Positions 18,170 to 28,308 are shown, counted from the first letter of the stretch. The stretch is 64,000 nt of DNA from Methanoregula sp. UBA154 (GCA_002502245.1 DAPW01000029.1:21329-85328), one strand, 5' to 3'. Numbers and translations are program-made. The notes: generated by a model not told the origin, from the sequence alone.

Positions 18170-19840
18170 ATGCAGAAGAGAAAAACCGCACGTTCCGGTT
18201 CCGCTGAGCCAAGTTATCCCATAGATCCCCGGGTTGTTACCACCTGTGAGCGGACCGTTGTTCCGGTTCCCGTTCCCCGGACTTCGATTCGGCTCCATCC
18301 CCAGGATGTTTCACACTTTTCAGCGAACGGGTATGGCATCTGGCGGTACGACCGGGGACTGGAGTACGAAAAAAGGCTGGACCTTATGCCCCCCGGCTCT
18401 CCCGGTGCCCCGGTCACCCGAACGGTAACCCTGCTGCATTTCTTTGCCCTGGCGGACCCCCATATCACCGACAAGGAATCTCCGGCACAGGCAGTCATTT
18501 ACGGCAGCGAATGGGGCATCCCTGCCGGCTATTCGCCGGCGATGCTCTATACAACCCAGGTGCTGGATGCAGCAGTCCAGACGGTGAACGCCCTTCACCG
18601 GGAAAAAAACTTTGATTTCGGCATATTCCTGGGCGACGGGATCAACAACGGCCAGTACAATGAACTGCGATGGTACATCGACGTGCTTGACGGCCGGGTG
18701 ATAAACCCCGACTCCGGTCTCAAGGATGATCCGGTGCCCGGACCGCTCAATGATTATCAGGATGAGTTCAAGGCGGCAGGGCTTGACCGGACCATACCAT
18801 GGTACCAGGTGCTCGGCAACCACGATCATTTCGCGATGGGATTGTTCCCACCGGACGAGTACATCAAAACTGCCCTTACCGGCGAGAAGATACTCAACCT
18901 GGGCAATGCGCTCACCGACCCCCTCCGCATCAGAAGCCGTGGTTTCTATGTGGGGACCATCGACGGCCGTACGCCGCAGGGTGACATTATCGGTGCGGGG
19001 CCGGTCAGTGATTTCCCAAGGGGTCCCCCTATAGTGGCTGCCGATCCTGACCGCAGGTTTCTCTCCCGGACGGAATGGATCGCAGAATTTTTCCATTCGG
19101 ATTCAGTTCCCGCAGGACACGGGTTCAGCCAGGCTGCAAGAACAACGGGATTTGCCTGCTATACGTTCGAACCGGGACCGGATAAATCAATCAGGGTCAT
19201 TGTGCTGGATGACACCCAGACGGACGAAAATACGCCGGATGGCAGCAGCAACCGGCACGGTTCTCTTGACCAGGAACGGTATGACTGGCTGGTACATGCG
19301 CTCGATACGGGTCAGGCTGACGGGAAGCTCATGATCATCGCAGCACACATACCGATCGGCGTCGGAGCGGGGAGTTCTGGTACGGGTTTATCCCTGCACT
19401 GGGACAGATATGCGGCGGTATCTGAAACGGACCTGATTGCAAAACTGCAGACCTACCCGAATCTCCTCCTGTGGATCGCGGGACATCGTCACCGCAATAC
19501 CGTGACCGCCTTCCGGTCACCGGATGCCAGCCGTCCCGAACTCGGCTTCTGGGAGATCGAGACCGCATCACTGCGGGAGTTCCCCCAGCAGTTTCGCACG
19601 ATCGAGATCGTCCTCAACAGCGACAATTCCGTTTCAGTCTTTGCAACCGATGTTGATCCCGCGGTCCGTGACGGGTCACTTGCCGAAAAAGCGCGATCCT
19701 ATGCAATCGCAGCCCACCAGATATACAACACGACGGCAGATCCCATGCCGGGCGGTTCCTGCAATGCCGAGCTGGTCATACCGTTAAGTCCGGAGATGAA
19801 GGCCAGGATTCAGCACAGTGGAACGCCGACAGCAAAATAA
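18170..19840 (+). CDS. Calcineurin-like metallophosphoesterase (TIGR03768-type)
   Basis: 556 residues. Metal-site motifs appear in order: DPH (96-98), GD (155-156), GNHDH (216-220), an AAHIP near 388 and AGHRHRN near 436. The long spacing and the NFDFGIFLGDGINNGQY segment resemble the RPA4764-type metallophosphoesterases. No signal peptide is evident, so it is probably cytoplasmic; substrate unknown. The stop codon TAA (19838-19840) lies inside the left target repeat of a family-3 MITE. Confidence 0.85.
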   Translation: MQKRKTARSGSAEPSYPIDPRVVTTCERTVVPVPVPRTSIRLHPQDVSHFSANGYGIWRYDRGLEYEKRLDLMPPGSPGAPVTRTVTLLHFFALADPHITDKESPAQAVIYGSEWGIPAGYSPAMLYTTQVLDAAVQTVNALHREKNFDFGIFLGDGINNGQYNELRWYIDVLDGRVINPDSGLKDDPVPGPLNDYQDEFKAAGLDRTIPWYQVLGNHDHFAMGLFPPDEYIKTALTGEKILNLGNALTDPLRIRSRGFYVGTIDGRTPQGDIIGAGPVSDFPRGPPIVAADPDRRFLSRTEWIAEFFHSDSVPAGHGFSQAARTTGFACYTFEPGPDKSIRVIVLDDTQTDENTPDGSSNRHGSLDQERYDWLVHALDTGQADGKLMIIAAHIPIGVGAGSSGTGLSLHWDRYAAVSETDLIAKLQTYPNLLLWIAGHRHRNTVTAFRSPDASRPELGFWEIETASLREFPQQFRTIEIVLNSDNSVSVFATDVDPAVRDGSLAEKARSYAIAAHQIYNTTADPMPGGSCNAELVIPLSPEMKARIQHSGTPTAK

Positions 19841-20213
19841 TTTTTGGTGATTGATCTCCCAGAGCCACCTTTTTAAAAATAGGTGAGTGCAAAAATTTTG
19901 GATCCGTTGACTTCCTCATGAAGTACGATGGGGGCTGATGCCCCCATATCCCGATCATGAGGGGGGCGGCCGCCCAAAAAGGGCGCCAGAGCAACGGCTT
20001 CAATCACCGGATATCCTGAACCGGCGACAAAATTATTCCGTTAAAGAAAACAGCTCATACCTTGTCATCGCATTGGGGGGGTGCCCCCGTGGCGGGGGCA
20101 GAGCGGGAGCGGAAGCCCTAAAGAACGTCAAGAAATTTTCATTCAGGGAATCATCAATGAACGTACATCCCTGTTTTTATTTGTGGCTTATTTTAAGGAA
20201 TCACCTGATTTTT
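19838..20213. mobile_element. Family-3 MITE at the metallophosphoesterase stop codon
   Basis: The element is 19846-20205 (360 bp). The ends GGTGATTGATC and AAGGAATCACC are inverted (GGTGATT). Flanks TAATTTTT (19838-19845) and TGATTTTT (20206-20213) agree at 7 of 8. Inside are a short B-like hairpin (19925-19950), a C-like core (20060-20130) and a right arm (20140-20205) that recurs at 50302-50369. The left flank includes the upstream gene's stop codon. Confidence 0.7.
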
Positions 20214-20281
20214 TTCTTTGGAGTCCCGGCGAACGTTTCACAATTGGAGAACTTCATGATCGGGCACATCTGCTTCAGAAG

Positions 20282-20446
20282 ATGGACGAATTTTTCCGGT
20301 TGATCCCGCCTGCCATGATAATTGCATACCGACATTTGGGAGATCGCCGGCTGGATCGTGTGGCTGTCCGGGAGCTGTCTGGCGGATGTGCCAGGGCCCT
20401 GCTGAAAAAACGTTCACCGGGGGGATTCCAACGGGGTCCTCCATGA
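20282..20446 (+). CDS. Possible small protein or gene remnant
   Basis: A frame reading MDEFFRLIPPAMIIAYRHLG and on to 20446 has plausible protein composition. The same frame is open upstream to the MITE edge at 20206 (DFFLWSPGERFTIGELHDR). It could be the tail of a gene whose 5' part was lost when the element arrived, or chance. No ribosome binding site is clear and its end overlaps the convergent YkvA-type gene. Confidence 0.25.
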   Translation: MDEFFRLIPPAMIIAYRHLGDRRLDRVAVRELSGGCARALLKKRSPGGFQRGPP

Positions 20447-20956
20447 ATTGAGTTTTCTCTGGAATTTTCTACAGGTTATGAATAAAATCACCAATCCTAT
20501 GGCGAAAATGATTGTTCCTATGTTGAACAGGCCCTGTTGAGCGGAAAAAAGAAGAATCAGGATACATCCTGTCATGAATGCCAGGAGGCCGATTGCCAGA
20601 AGTTTCCATAGTCCCAGTATGATGAAGAGGATGAGCAGGCCTCCTTCCCAGCTGTCCATGTTGATCCCGGCAAACCCGGCCTTCGCCCGCTCCCGGTATT
20701 CATCCCAGACATCCTTTGGCATGAGCCAGATCGCGAGTGCGATACCCGCAGGTATGATGATCAGATCATCGAGATATCCGAGATACGGTATGAAATCCGG
20801 GATAAGATCGATTGGGCTGAGTGCATAGACTACCGTCAGGATTATGGTGGCTTTTGCATACCAGGGGATCCGTGAATCATTCCGCGCAAGGTAGAGCGCA
20901 TACACCTCGCTCATTATCTTTTCTGCACGCTGTTTGAATGATTCGAATGAGCCCAT
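20414..20956 (-). CDS. YkvA/DUF1232 membrane protein
   Basis: 180 residues. The DUF1232 core is at about 20-75: IPWYAKATIILTVVYALSPIDLIPDFIPYLGYLDD, with the family-defining YALSPIDLIPD. Two or three further hydrophobic helices follow (GGLLILFIILGLWKLLAIGLLAF and FNIGTIIFAIGLVILFITC). Function of the family is not settled. The start at 20956 is chosen because GCAGGGGACC precedes it; the longer upstream frame is low-complexity and unlike the family. Confidence 0.85.
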   Translation of the reverse strand: MGSFESFKQRAEKIMSEVYALYLARNDSRIPWYAKATIILTVVYALSPIDLIPDFIPYLGYLDDLIIIPAGIALAIWLMPKDVWDEYRERAKAGFAGINMDSWEGGLLILFIILGLWKLLAIGLLAFMTGCILILLFSAQQGLFNIGTIIFAIGLVILFITCRKFQRKLNSWRTPLESPR

Positions 20957-21159
20957 GGTCCCCTGCCGGTTATACCCTTGTATGCGTGGAGATGTCAAGA
21001 CAGAAATATCCGGGTATACCTGATCCCGCAGCCGGTACCGATCCTTTCGCTGCCGGGGTACGGCTGAATCCGCCGGGGATGACCGGGGCACGCCCTCCGG
21101 ATGCACGCCGGGCGGGGCTTCCCCCGCCAGCGGTATCACCGTTCCCGCCACACCGCACG

Positions 21160-23304
21160 TTACAGGACTTTCAGTACCATGATGGTGATATCATCGAACT
21201 GGGGCTGGTTCCCGGCAAAAGCGGTCACGTCCCGGACGATCGCGTCAATAATCTCCCGGGAAGACCTTGCCCGGTTCGTCTCAACGCAGGCCGTGAGCCG
21301 CTCGGTGCCGTACATATCGTCCTTCTCGTCAGACGCCTCGGTCACGCCATCGGTGTACAGGATGACGAGATCCCCGGGCTGGAGCGTTATCTTCACGGAC
21401 TGGAGCGTGATCTCATCCACCACTCCCAGTGCGATCCCGTCGGCAGAGAGGAGCGTGACCCGGCCGGAGCCGGCCCCGAGATGGATCGGGGGATTGTGAC
21501 CGGCATTGACATAGGTCAGGGTCTTTTCCCGTGCATCGAGAACCGCGTAGAAGAGGGTCACGAACATGCCCCCCGTCTTTGCGTCCTCCACGATATGCCC
21601 GTTCGCCTCGCGGATCGATCTGACCGGATCGTCGATACTGTGTGCACTTGCCCGGATCAGGGTACGCGAGAGGGCCATGAAGAGTGCCGCGGGTACGCCC
21701 TTGCCGGAGACGTCCGCGATGACAAGGCCCCAGTGATCGGTACCGAGCGGGATGAAATCATAGAAGTCGCCGCCCACCTCCAGCGCCGGGATATTGCAGC
21801 CCTCGAGATCAAAACCAGGAATCTCCGGGGCTGTTTCGGGCAGGAAACTCTGCTGGATCCCCTTGGCGATCTCGAGTTCCTTCAACATCCGCTCTTTCTC
21901 GGCGGTCGTGCGTTTCAGGGTGCTGATATACTCCCGCAGGTCCGAAGCCATGGTATTGAAGGCACGGGCAAGACTCCCGAACTCATCGCGCGTGTTCACG
22001 TCCACGCGGTACTCGAGGTTCCCGTGCCCGACCTCCCGGGCGCCTTTCTGGAGTTTTAAGAGCGGCTCGGTCAGGTACCGGGAGAAGACGACCGTCAGGA
22101 CAATGACCACAAGCACAAGGATGACGAAGAGCGCGATAAAGATCGTCGTCATGATCTCCTGCCGGCTGGCCATGTGGGCGGCGGTATCCTTCGTCTCGTC
22201 CTGGATAAGCTCTCTGGTGAGGCGGGCCGGTGCGATTACATCGTCGACCGGCATCACGACGCCAACGCTCCAGTTCACGCTCGGGACCGGCGCATAGGCA
22301 ATGAACCGTTCGCCGTCATCGAACGCCACCCGGGCTATCCCGGTCCCTCCCGCGATCATGTCCCCGGCAACGGTCACGAGGCCGGTGTTGTTGCTTTCAA
22401 GCAGGTTCTCCGTGACAAACGACTCGTCCCACCGCCGGTCCCCGGCCGAGAGGCCCGGCCGGGTGATGACATTGCCTCGGCTGTCAATGAGCATCGCATA
22501 CCCGCGGTCCCCGACCTGGGTACCGATGATGTTCTGGTTGATCGTATCAATGGTCACGTCAGCGCCAACCACCCAGGCCTGGCCGGTCATGGTGTCATAC
22601 ACTGGGTGGGAGCAGGTGACCATCAGGCCGTGGCCGAGCAGGTCCACGTAGGGTTCCGACCACGTGATGCTGCCGCTGTCCCGGGCATCAGTAAACCAGC
22701 TCCGGAGCCGGGGATCGAACGATGCGTTCAGCCCGCTTGTCCACGGATAGATAGAGGATATCCCGCTTTCGGTCCCTACGTACACGGCCGCTATCCGGCG
22801 ATCGTTTGCATACACCGGGATGAAGACCTGGTCCATCATGCCGATCGCGTTTACTTCCCCGGCCGTCACGGTCTCCTGTGCGCCCGGTGAGTAGAAGAGA
22901 ACGGACGTGCTGAGCGGATCGGCCGGCTTCTCGTACTGGGTATAATGGCGCCGGCCGGTGACTCTCTCCGGATCCTGCTGGATCCCGCCGGCATAATACG
23001 CCAGGATCCCGATCTCCCCCTCTACCCGTTCGAAGATGACATTGCTGATATAGGCCTGGTCCGCGGCCAGCTTCCGGAGGGAGTCCTGTGCATTCTTCTC
23101 AAGCGCCTCCGCACTGTCTGCACTCGCCTTGTTGCCAAGGTCATTACTCCGGCTGACCGCAAAACTGCTCACATCCTCCAGCTGCGTGAAGGCAAGGAAC
23201 CCGGTCAGGAGGAGGGCCGAGATAGAGAGCGCAAGGAACATGGCGAGGATCTTTGTCCGGACCGGGAAACGGATATCGGGGTCGGAGGGCGATGCCGGGT
23301 TCAT
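21160..23304 (-). CDS. Membrane sensor phosphatase: Cache-HAMP-PP2C (SpoIIE/RsbU-type)
   Basis: 714 residues from the start at 23304 (ATG at 23349 is possible). Order: short cytoplasmic tail, helix KILAMFLALSISALLLTGFLAF, an extracellular two-lobed Cache region (about 40-360), a second helix (FIALFVILVLVVIVLTVVF), HAMP (LKLQKGAREVGHGNLEYRV), a coiled linker, and a PP2C phosphatase domain with EVGGDFYDFI, VIADVSGKGVPAALFM and LYTDGVTEA metal-site motifs. It should sense an outside ligand and dephosphorylate a cytoplasmic partner, as in RsbU-type partner switching. No anti-sigma partner is encoded beside it. Confidence 0.93.
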   Translation of the reverse strand: MNPASPSDPDIRFPVRTKILAMFLALSISALLLTGFLAFTQLEDVSSFAVSRSNDLGNKASADSAEALEKNAQDSLRKLAADQAYISNVIFERVEGEIGILAYYAGGIQQDPERVTGRRHYTQYEKPADPLSTSVLFYSPGAQETVTAGEVNAIGMMDQVFIPVYANDRRIAAVYVGTESGISSIYPWTSGLNASFDPRLRSWFTDARDSGSITWSEPYVDLLGHGLMVTCSHPVYDTMTGQAWVVGADVTIDTINQNIIGTQVGDRGYAMLIDSRGNVITRPGLSAGDRRWDESFVTENLLESNNTGLVTVAGDMIAGGTGIARVAFDDGERFIAYAPVPSVNWSVGVVMPVDDVIAPARLTRELIQDETKDTAAHMASRQEIMTTIFIALFVILVLVVIVLTVVFSRYLTEPLLKLQKGAREVGHGNLEYRVDVNTRDEFGSLARAFNTMASDLREYISTLKRTTAEKERMLKELEIAKGIQQSFLPETAPEIPGFDLEGCNIPALEVGGDFYDFIPLGTDHWGLVIADVSGKGVPAALFMALSRTLIRASAHSIDDPVRSIREANGHIVEDAKTGGMFVTLFYAVLDAREKTLTYVNAGHNPPIHLGAGSGRVTLLSADGIALGVVDEITLQSVKITLQPGDLVILYTDGVTEASDEKDDMYGTERLTACVETNRARSSREIIDAIVRDVTAFAGNQPQFDDITIMVLKVL

Positions 23305-23486
23305 CGTATTCCCATCGCCGTTCCGGACAAAAAATGTTGGGATATCCATTTTCAAAGTTCGCGTCTTCGGACTGCAGGTTCCCGTGCGCATCCCTCCCGG
23401 GCCCGGCTGGTCCGCTGCAGAGGTACCGCGGTGCCACTCAACAGCCGGGTTTTTCCCCCGGTGCGTTCAATGATCCAGCGAATCAG

Positions 23487-24428
23487 ATGGATTACCGTGC
23501 GCTGTTCAAGGGAAAGATGAAATTTTTCGGTGCTACCGAACGGGAACAGGCACTTTTTGTAAGCCTCCTTGCCGCGGTTATCCCCATCCTCCCCGCGCTC
23601 GCGGCATCGGTTTTATCCGGTTCGATAGCATTTTTTGCCCTGACCCTCAAGACGGTCAACGAGGCGGTCTCCACGCTGATCGCCTGGATGATCGCAAAAA
23701 AGATCTCCCGTGGCGGCCAGGGCACCTATGATTACGGGATGGGGAAACACGAGACCATTGCGCGGGTTGTGACCGGCGGCCTGATGCTGGTCTCCCTCGT
23801 CTTCATTGTTTTTGCCGCCTTGTACCGGTTCCTGGTGCCGTCACCCCTGGTCTATGAGGGCGTTCTTCTCTCGGTTGTCATCCTCACGATCTCCGTTGCA
23901 GCCGATCTCTGGTTCCTGGTGATCAACTACCGGATCGCCGTGAAAGAATCCTCGCCCCTCATGGATTCGCAGTGGCGCCTCTTCGGACAGAAGGCTATCG
24001 GGAATCTGGTCGTCCTCGTCGCCATGCTTCTTGTGATCGTCTGCTCCGGCTATCCCTGGGTAGTGTACATTGACCCGCTTGGATCTGTCATCATCATCGG
24101 GTCTCTCCTCTGGTCCGGGTACGGGATGATCCGTACATCGGTTCCGGATCTCCTCGATCAAACACTTGACGAGGAACTCCAGCTCGTTGTTGTCCGGGAA
24201 CTGGCAGAACATTTTGCCGGGTACGAGCAACTCCACGGGATCCGGTCGCGGCGGAGCGGCGGCAGTATCTATATCGAGATCTTCCTTGAGTTTGCGGGCA
24301 CGATGCAGATGCGGGAGGTGCAGGACGAGATCAACCGGATGAAAAAGGACCTGGAGACGAAAATACCCCGGAGTTCCGTGAACATCATCCCCACGTGCGA
24401 CACCGGTGAGGTCGGGGGGAGTGCGTGA
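23487..24428 (+). CDS. Cation diffusion facilitator family transporter
   Basis: 313 residues. About six membrane spans lie in the first 210 residues, then a cytoplasmic C-terminal domain (LVVVRELAEHFAGYEQLHGIRSRRSGGSIYIEIFLEF) of the CDF type. YDYGMGKHETIARV is the family's usual post-TM2 segment. It would export Zn, Fe, Mn or a similar divalent ion by proton exchange. The start MDYRALFKGKMKFFG is used because upstream sequence overlaps the divergent phosphatase start region and does not look coding. Confidence 0.9.
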   Translation: MDYRALFKGKMKFFGATEREQALFVSLLAAVIPILPALAASVLSGSIAFFALTLKTVNEAVSTLIAWMIAKKISRGGQGTYDYGMGKHETIARVVTGGLMLVSLVFIVFAALYRFLVPSPLVYEGVLLSVVILTISVAADLWFLVINYRIAVKESSPLMDSQWRLFGQKAIGNLVVLVAMLLVIVCSGYPWVVYIDPLGSVIIIGSLLWSGYGMIRTSVPDLLDQTLDEELQLVVVRELAEHFAGYEQLHGIRSRRSGGSIYIEIFLEFAGTMQMREVQDEINRMKKDLETKIPRSSVNIIPTCDTGEVGGSA

Positions 24429-24510
24429 AGGTCAGCCGGCAGAGCGCCTGTAGCCTGCCATCCGGACACCACCATTCATTACCATAACCGGGAAATGATT
24501 GAGTACCCGT

Positions 24511-25260
24511 ATGATCTTCTGGATTTACTGGCTGATCAGTCTCACCGTCGTTACCTGGATATCCGCCACGATTATCCGGCAGTATCCCCGGCACGCGTTC
24601 ACCGTCCTCGTAGGCTTCTACCTGGTCTATCTAACCGCTGCCCAGATCCTGGCAGCACGGATCATTGAGTTCGACCTCGGTTTCATCGTCCTGTATTCAC
24701 CCGCATCGGTCTTCATCTACCCGTTCATTGCCCAGGTCATCGACATGATCAACGAAGTGTACGGGGTGACCATGACCCACACCGCCATCCTGATCGCCTT
24801 TATGACGCAGGTCATCCTTATCATCCTTATCGCGCTGGTCAATACCCTGACTCCCGCACCGTACTTCCTCTACGAGACGGCATGGCAGGAGATCTTCGGC
24901 CTCAGTATCCGGATCACGGTCGCCAGCTGGATCGCCTTCCTCATCTGTTCGAATATCGATGCATGGATCTTTGACCGGCTCAAGAAGAAGTTCATTGAAC
25001 GGGAGAAGGCGTGCCGCTGCCGCACGATGGCAAACCCGTGGATCTGGCTGCGTTCGAGCGCCAGCGATGCCGTCAACCTCATGCTCGACTCGGTCATCTT
25101 TGTCACGATAGCATTTGCCGGGATTCTGCCGCTTGCACCCCTTATCATCGGCCAGCTCATCACAAAGACCTTCATCGGCTTTATCGACAATCCCTGGTTT
25201 GTCTGGTACAAATCGATGCTGAAGAATGATGCAGAGGCTGAATCTGTCCCGGTCTCATAG
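24511..25260 (+). CDS. Queuosine-precursor-type transporter (COG1738/YhhQ family)
   Basis: 249 residues, about six hydrophobic helices. VFIYPFIAQVIDMINEVYG and the C-terminal LIIGQLITKTFIGFIDNPWFVWY match the VUT/YhhQ family. Bacterial members import queuosine precursors; in archaea the corresponding 7-deazaguanine modification is archaeosine, so uptake of a deazapurine is a reasonable inference. ATG at 24511 is chosen; a TTG at 24499 is in frame. It follows the CDF gene on the same strand after 82 bp. Confidence 0.85.
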   Translation: MIFWIYWLISLTVVTWISATIIRQYPRHAFTVLVGFYLVYLTAAQILAARIIEFDLGFIVLYSPASVFIYPFIAQVIDMINEVYGVTMTHTAILIAFMTQVILIILIALVNTLTPAPYFLYETAWQEIFGLSIRITVASWIAFLICSNIDAWIFDRLKKKFIEREKACRCRTMANPWIWLRSSASDAVNLMLDSVIFVTIAFAGILPLAPLIIGQLITKTFIGFIDNPWFVWYKSMLKNDAEAESVPVS

Positions 25261-25420
25261 GATGTCCCCCCCGGAGGGATACCGTAGCCTCCCCCTTTTT
25301 TGTCATGGATCCCTGCAGCCTGATACCATAAAACCCCAAAAAGAGAGGGACCGGATCCAGGCCCGGGTACCTGCTGCCCCTGTGTTCCCGGATTCTTTCC
25401 GGCTCTGATGCAGGGGGAGG

Positions 25421-26773
25421 TTATCCCCGCAGGCTGACCATGTCCGGTTCCACGTACCGTCCGGCGCCGAGCACCCAGGTTCCGTCCACATCCGTCACAA
25501 AACTGATCTTGAGCCGGGTACTATTGGTGAGCGGGTCCACCGAGTAATACTCAACAAATCCCGTCCTGTTGCGGGCGCTGCTGAGGATGGCCTGGATATG
25601 GTTCTTTCCCATGGGATCGGTCTCATTGAGCCGGTTTTTCCCGACCAGGTCCGGGCGGTACGGCCATGCAAGGAGCGTACCATTGTAATCGTAAGCAAAG
25701 ATGTAACGGTCGCCGCTCGTAAACGATCCGTTTGGGTCATTGAATTCGGCCAGTGCCCGCGCTTTCCCCCGGGTTGTCACAAAGGACTTTGCATCCGCGA
25801 CAAACTGCCGGATTTCCCGGTCAACCAGCTTCTCCTCGCTCGTGTAGATGCCGGCCCCGATCCAGTACGTGTCATCGACCGGACGCACGTAACTGATCTT
25901 GTAGCGCACGGTGAAATTCCGGGCCGGGTCCGGGTACTGGTACAGGAGATACCCGCCACCGTCCTCTGCGAGCTGGATCTCGGTCCGGGTATAATACCGG
26001 CCGGAGGAGTCTCTGATGTCATAGAAGCTGGTGCCGACCAGCTGCGGCTGGTATGCCAGCGCGAGTGCGGTGCCGGCATAGTCAAGCGCGTAGATGTAGA
26101 GATCACCCCGGGTAAACGGACCGGATTTATTGTTGAACGCTACCAGGGCCGCATCCTTCCCGTTCTTCTTTGCAAAGGCGGCAGCAGAGTCCACATAGTC
26201 CCTGATCTCCTGCGTGGATGAGGGAGTGTCCGGCGATGAGGCCGGAGACTGTTCGAGCGGGCCGTAATAGACGCCGGAGCCCAGCCACCAGCCGGCATCC
26301 ACTTTTGCCACGTACCCGAGTTTCTTTTCGATGGCGTTGTTGTGCACCGGGTTCTCGTAATAGAACCAGAGGTACCCGGTGCCGTCATGCACGGCATTGA
26401 TGAAATCCATGGCATTGAGGTTGCCGAGCGCATCGCGTTCGTACCGCCGGTTCACGCCAATTTTTTCCGGGCTGAACGGGTGGGCAAGGGTCGTGCTGTT
26501 GAAATCATAGGCATAGATATAGAGTTCCCCCCGGACGAACGTCCCGTTGGGATTGGAAAATTCGGCAAGCGCTGCCTCTTTGCCGTGCGTCTGTGCGTAG
26601 GCGACCGCTTCATGGACAAAAGCGACCAGCGTCTCATTGGTCGTCACATTGACCATGGCAGTCTTCTCCGGGCTGTGCGGAACGGTTGCGGGGGAAGGCT
26701 GGGTGCATCCGGCGGCAATGAGGAGCAGGGCGAGAACAACAAAGAGGGATACAAGAGAAAATCCCGGTTTCAT
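25421..26773 (-). CDS. Three-Cache-domain lipoprotein
   Basis: 450 residues. The signal MKPGFSLVSLFVVLALLLIAAGC gives a lipid-anchored exported protein. Three tandem Cache modules follow (about 40-165, 180-310 and 315-450), each with F.(N/D)..G.F..G..YI(Y/F)AYD, a pocket strand and a W.(L/I)G(A/S)G.Y end. The first two modules resemble the signal-less protein at 6601-7419. No transmembrane output is attached, so it may be an extracellular binding protein that works with a separate receptor. The ATG at 26779 is an alternative start. Confidence 0.88.
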   Translation of the reverse strand: MKPGFSLVSLFVVLALLLIAAGCTQPSPATVPHSPEKTAMVNVTTNETLVAFVHEAVAYAQTHGKEAALAEFSNPNGTFVRGELYIYAYDFNSTTLAHPFSPEKIGVNRRYERDALGNLNAMDFINAVHDGTGYLWFYYENPVHNNAIEKKLGYVAKVDAGWWLGSGVYYGPLEQSPASSPDTPSSTQEIRDYVDSAAAFAKKNGKDAALVAFNNKSGPFTRGDLYIYALDYAGTALALAYQPQLVGTSFYDIRDSSGRYYTRTEIQLAEDGGGYLLYQYPDPARNFTVRYKISYVRPVDDTYWIGAGIYTSEEKLVDREIRQFVADAKSFVTTRGKARALAEFNDPNGSFTSGDRYIFAYDYNGTLLAWPYRPDLVGKNRLNETDPMGKNHIQAILSSARNRTGFVEYYSVDPLTNSTRLKISFVTDVDGTWVLGAGRYVEPDMVSLRG

Positions 26774-26984
26774 GTACACGTATGGTGTAGGAATTCCTTT
26801 AAAGATGCAGTATTCCGGTTTTGCACGATCATCCGGGGAAACCGTCGTGGTTTAATTATGCCAGTGAACCTTCCCGGCCGGAGATCATCGGACCGGGCCG
26901 GGGAATTCCGCAATCGCGGGGGGGGGGTATTGTGATGAATGAACATTGAATGAAACAGCAGTGATGCATGGATTCTTCACCATT

Positions 26985-27334
26985 GGCATTCTCCGGGATG
27001 AACGCCGCCGCCCCCGGCGGGGCGCCCCGCGGCGGATCAATACGCTCCATTGCTTCCGGATAAACAGCGTTTGCCAGCCACAGCGGTTGCCAGAAAAACC
27101 TTCCTGCCCCGCCGTGCCCCGCGAGGGGCCCTGAGGCGGGGAGCCATCATACGTCTGGTTGCTTGTTCCACTACCTCAATTCAGGCACCCATGACCCGGA
27201 AAAATCGAAGAAAACTTCACAGCCCCGCCGTTCCGAAACGAGACCCTGACGCGGGAAGCCCTCGTACCTATCGGACCGCTCAACAATGTTCATCTTTCGG
27301 GTGTATACTCGTTCAAGCCTGTTTCAACAGCGCA
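26985..27334. repeat. Degenerate family-1 MITE copy
   Basis: An inverted B hairpin (27000-27040), inverted A hairpin (27105-27150) and a second partial A hairpin (27215-27265) are present. The right end GTTTCAACAGCGCA (27321-27334) resembles the family-1 terminus. No matching left end or target duplication was found, so the copy is rearranged or truncated. The rest of 26774-27507 holds no supported gene. Confidence 0.6.
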
Positions 27335-27507
27335 GATTATTTGCCAGTCGGGTGGGGTGCATCCCGCAGAAACCGGATCTCCCCGTGAACTCCCTGCTCC
27401 GACTGAGTACAAAAAAACGTCTGGTTCGTGCACCGTGCAAAACCTGCCGCAACGAAGTGATGTACTTTAATCAGGTAAAAAACGAAACTGAGTATTGATT
27501 GAAAAGA

Positions 27508-28308
27508 ATGGACGGCTGCATGCAGAAAAAATTCTTCCTCCTTGGGATCCTGGTCTGTCTCATGAGCGTTCCGGGCGTCGTGGGTTTCTCCGTATCGGCC
27601 GTGACCATAAACCCTGCCGGTGAGCTCTTCAATGACACGCCGGTATCTGTCGCGTTCGATGTATACGGTGAAGATATTGAGCTCTACGATCAACTGATCA
27701 TTACCACCGATCTGAAAAATCCGGCATGGGACACCCGTCTGGTCACAAACGGGAAGGATACCCCGGTCATCTCCGCTTTTCAGGACGGGAATACCCTAAC
27801 GATACCCGGGGCGGTCTTCAACCAGAGGCCGGGGGTCAAGGGAACCGTCCATGTTCAGCTGGACGGGATCGTGCCACCGGAATCTTCTAGCAAATATTTA
27901 TTGCATACCCGGCACGTGGATGCTGGCGGCACCGAGTATGCCTATCCCTCGGGCTTTGACCTGTCCATGTATGTTCCCCCGACACCAACACCATCCCCTG
28001 CCCCGACAGAACCGGCACCGGTTACCACGGAACAGACCACAAAGGTCCCTTCATTCGGCGACCTGATAGCGGCCGAACCGACATATCCTTCCTTTGGCGA
28101 CCTGATAGCGGCTGAATCGGAGACAACTCCCGTATTCTCATCCACCCCCGTACCGGTCCCGGAGAACCGCACCCTTTCCGTTCCCGCTTCATGGGCAGGC
28201 GAACCACCGGCAACAGCCTCTCCCCTTGATCCCCTTGTCAGTATCGGTGCTATCGGTGTTATCCTGCATGCAATACAGCGATTGGCATCCCGCTCACGGC
28301 GGTCATGA
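27508..28308 (+). CDS. Secreted surface protein with duplicated PSFGDLIAAE motif
   Basis: 266 residues. A signal peptide (KKFFLLGILVCLMSVPGVVG) is followed by a beta-rich domain (about 25-155), a proline/threonine-rich stalk (PTPTPSPAPTEPAP), two copies of PSFGDLIAAE 16 residues apart, and a C-terminal hydrophobic stretch before a basic tail (RSRRS). This is the build of a membrane-anchored surface protein. Function unknown. A TATA-like ACTTTAATC near 27464-27472 lies about 40 bp upstream. ATG at 27520 is an alternative start. Confidence 0.7.
   Translation: MDGCMQKKFFLLGILVCLMSVPGVVGFSVSAVTINPAGELFNDTPVSVAFDVYGEDIELYDQLIITTDLKNPAWDTRLVTNGKDTPVISAFQDGNTLTIPGAVFNQRPGVKGTVHVQLDGIVPPESSSKYLLHTRHVDAGGTEYAYPSGFDLSMYVPPTPTPSPAPTEPAPVTTEQTTKVPSFGDLIAAEPTYPSFGDLIAAESETTPVFSSTPVPVPENRTLSVPASWAGEPPATASPLDPLVSIGAIGVILHAIQRLASRSRRS

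Noticed and set aside
20938..22059. 373-codon plus-strand frame
   Set aside because: Shadow of the Cache-HAMP-PP2C gene; the minus strand has clear domain motifs.
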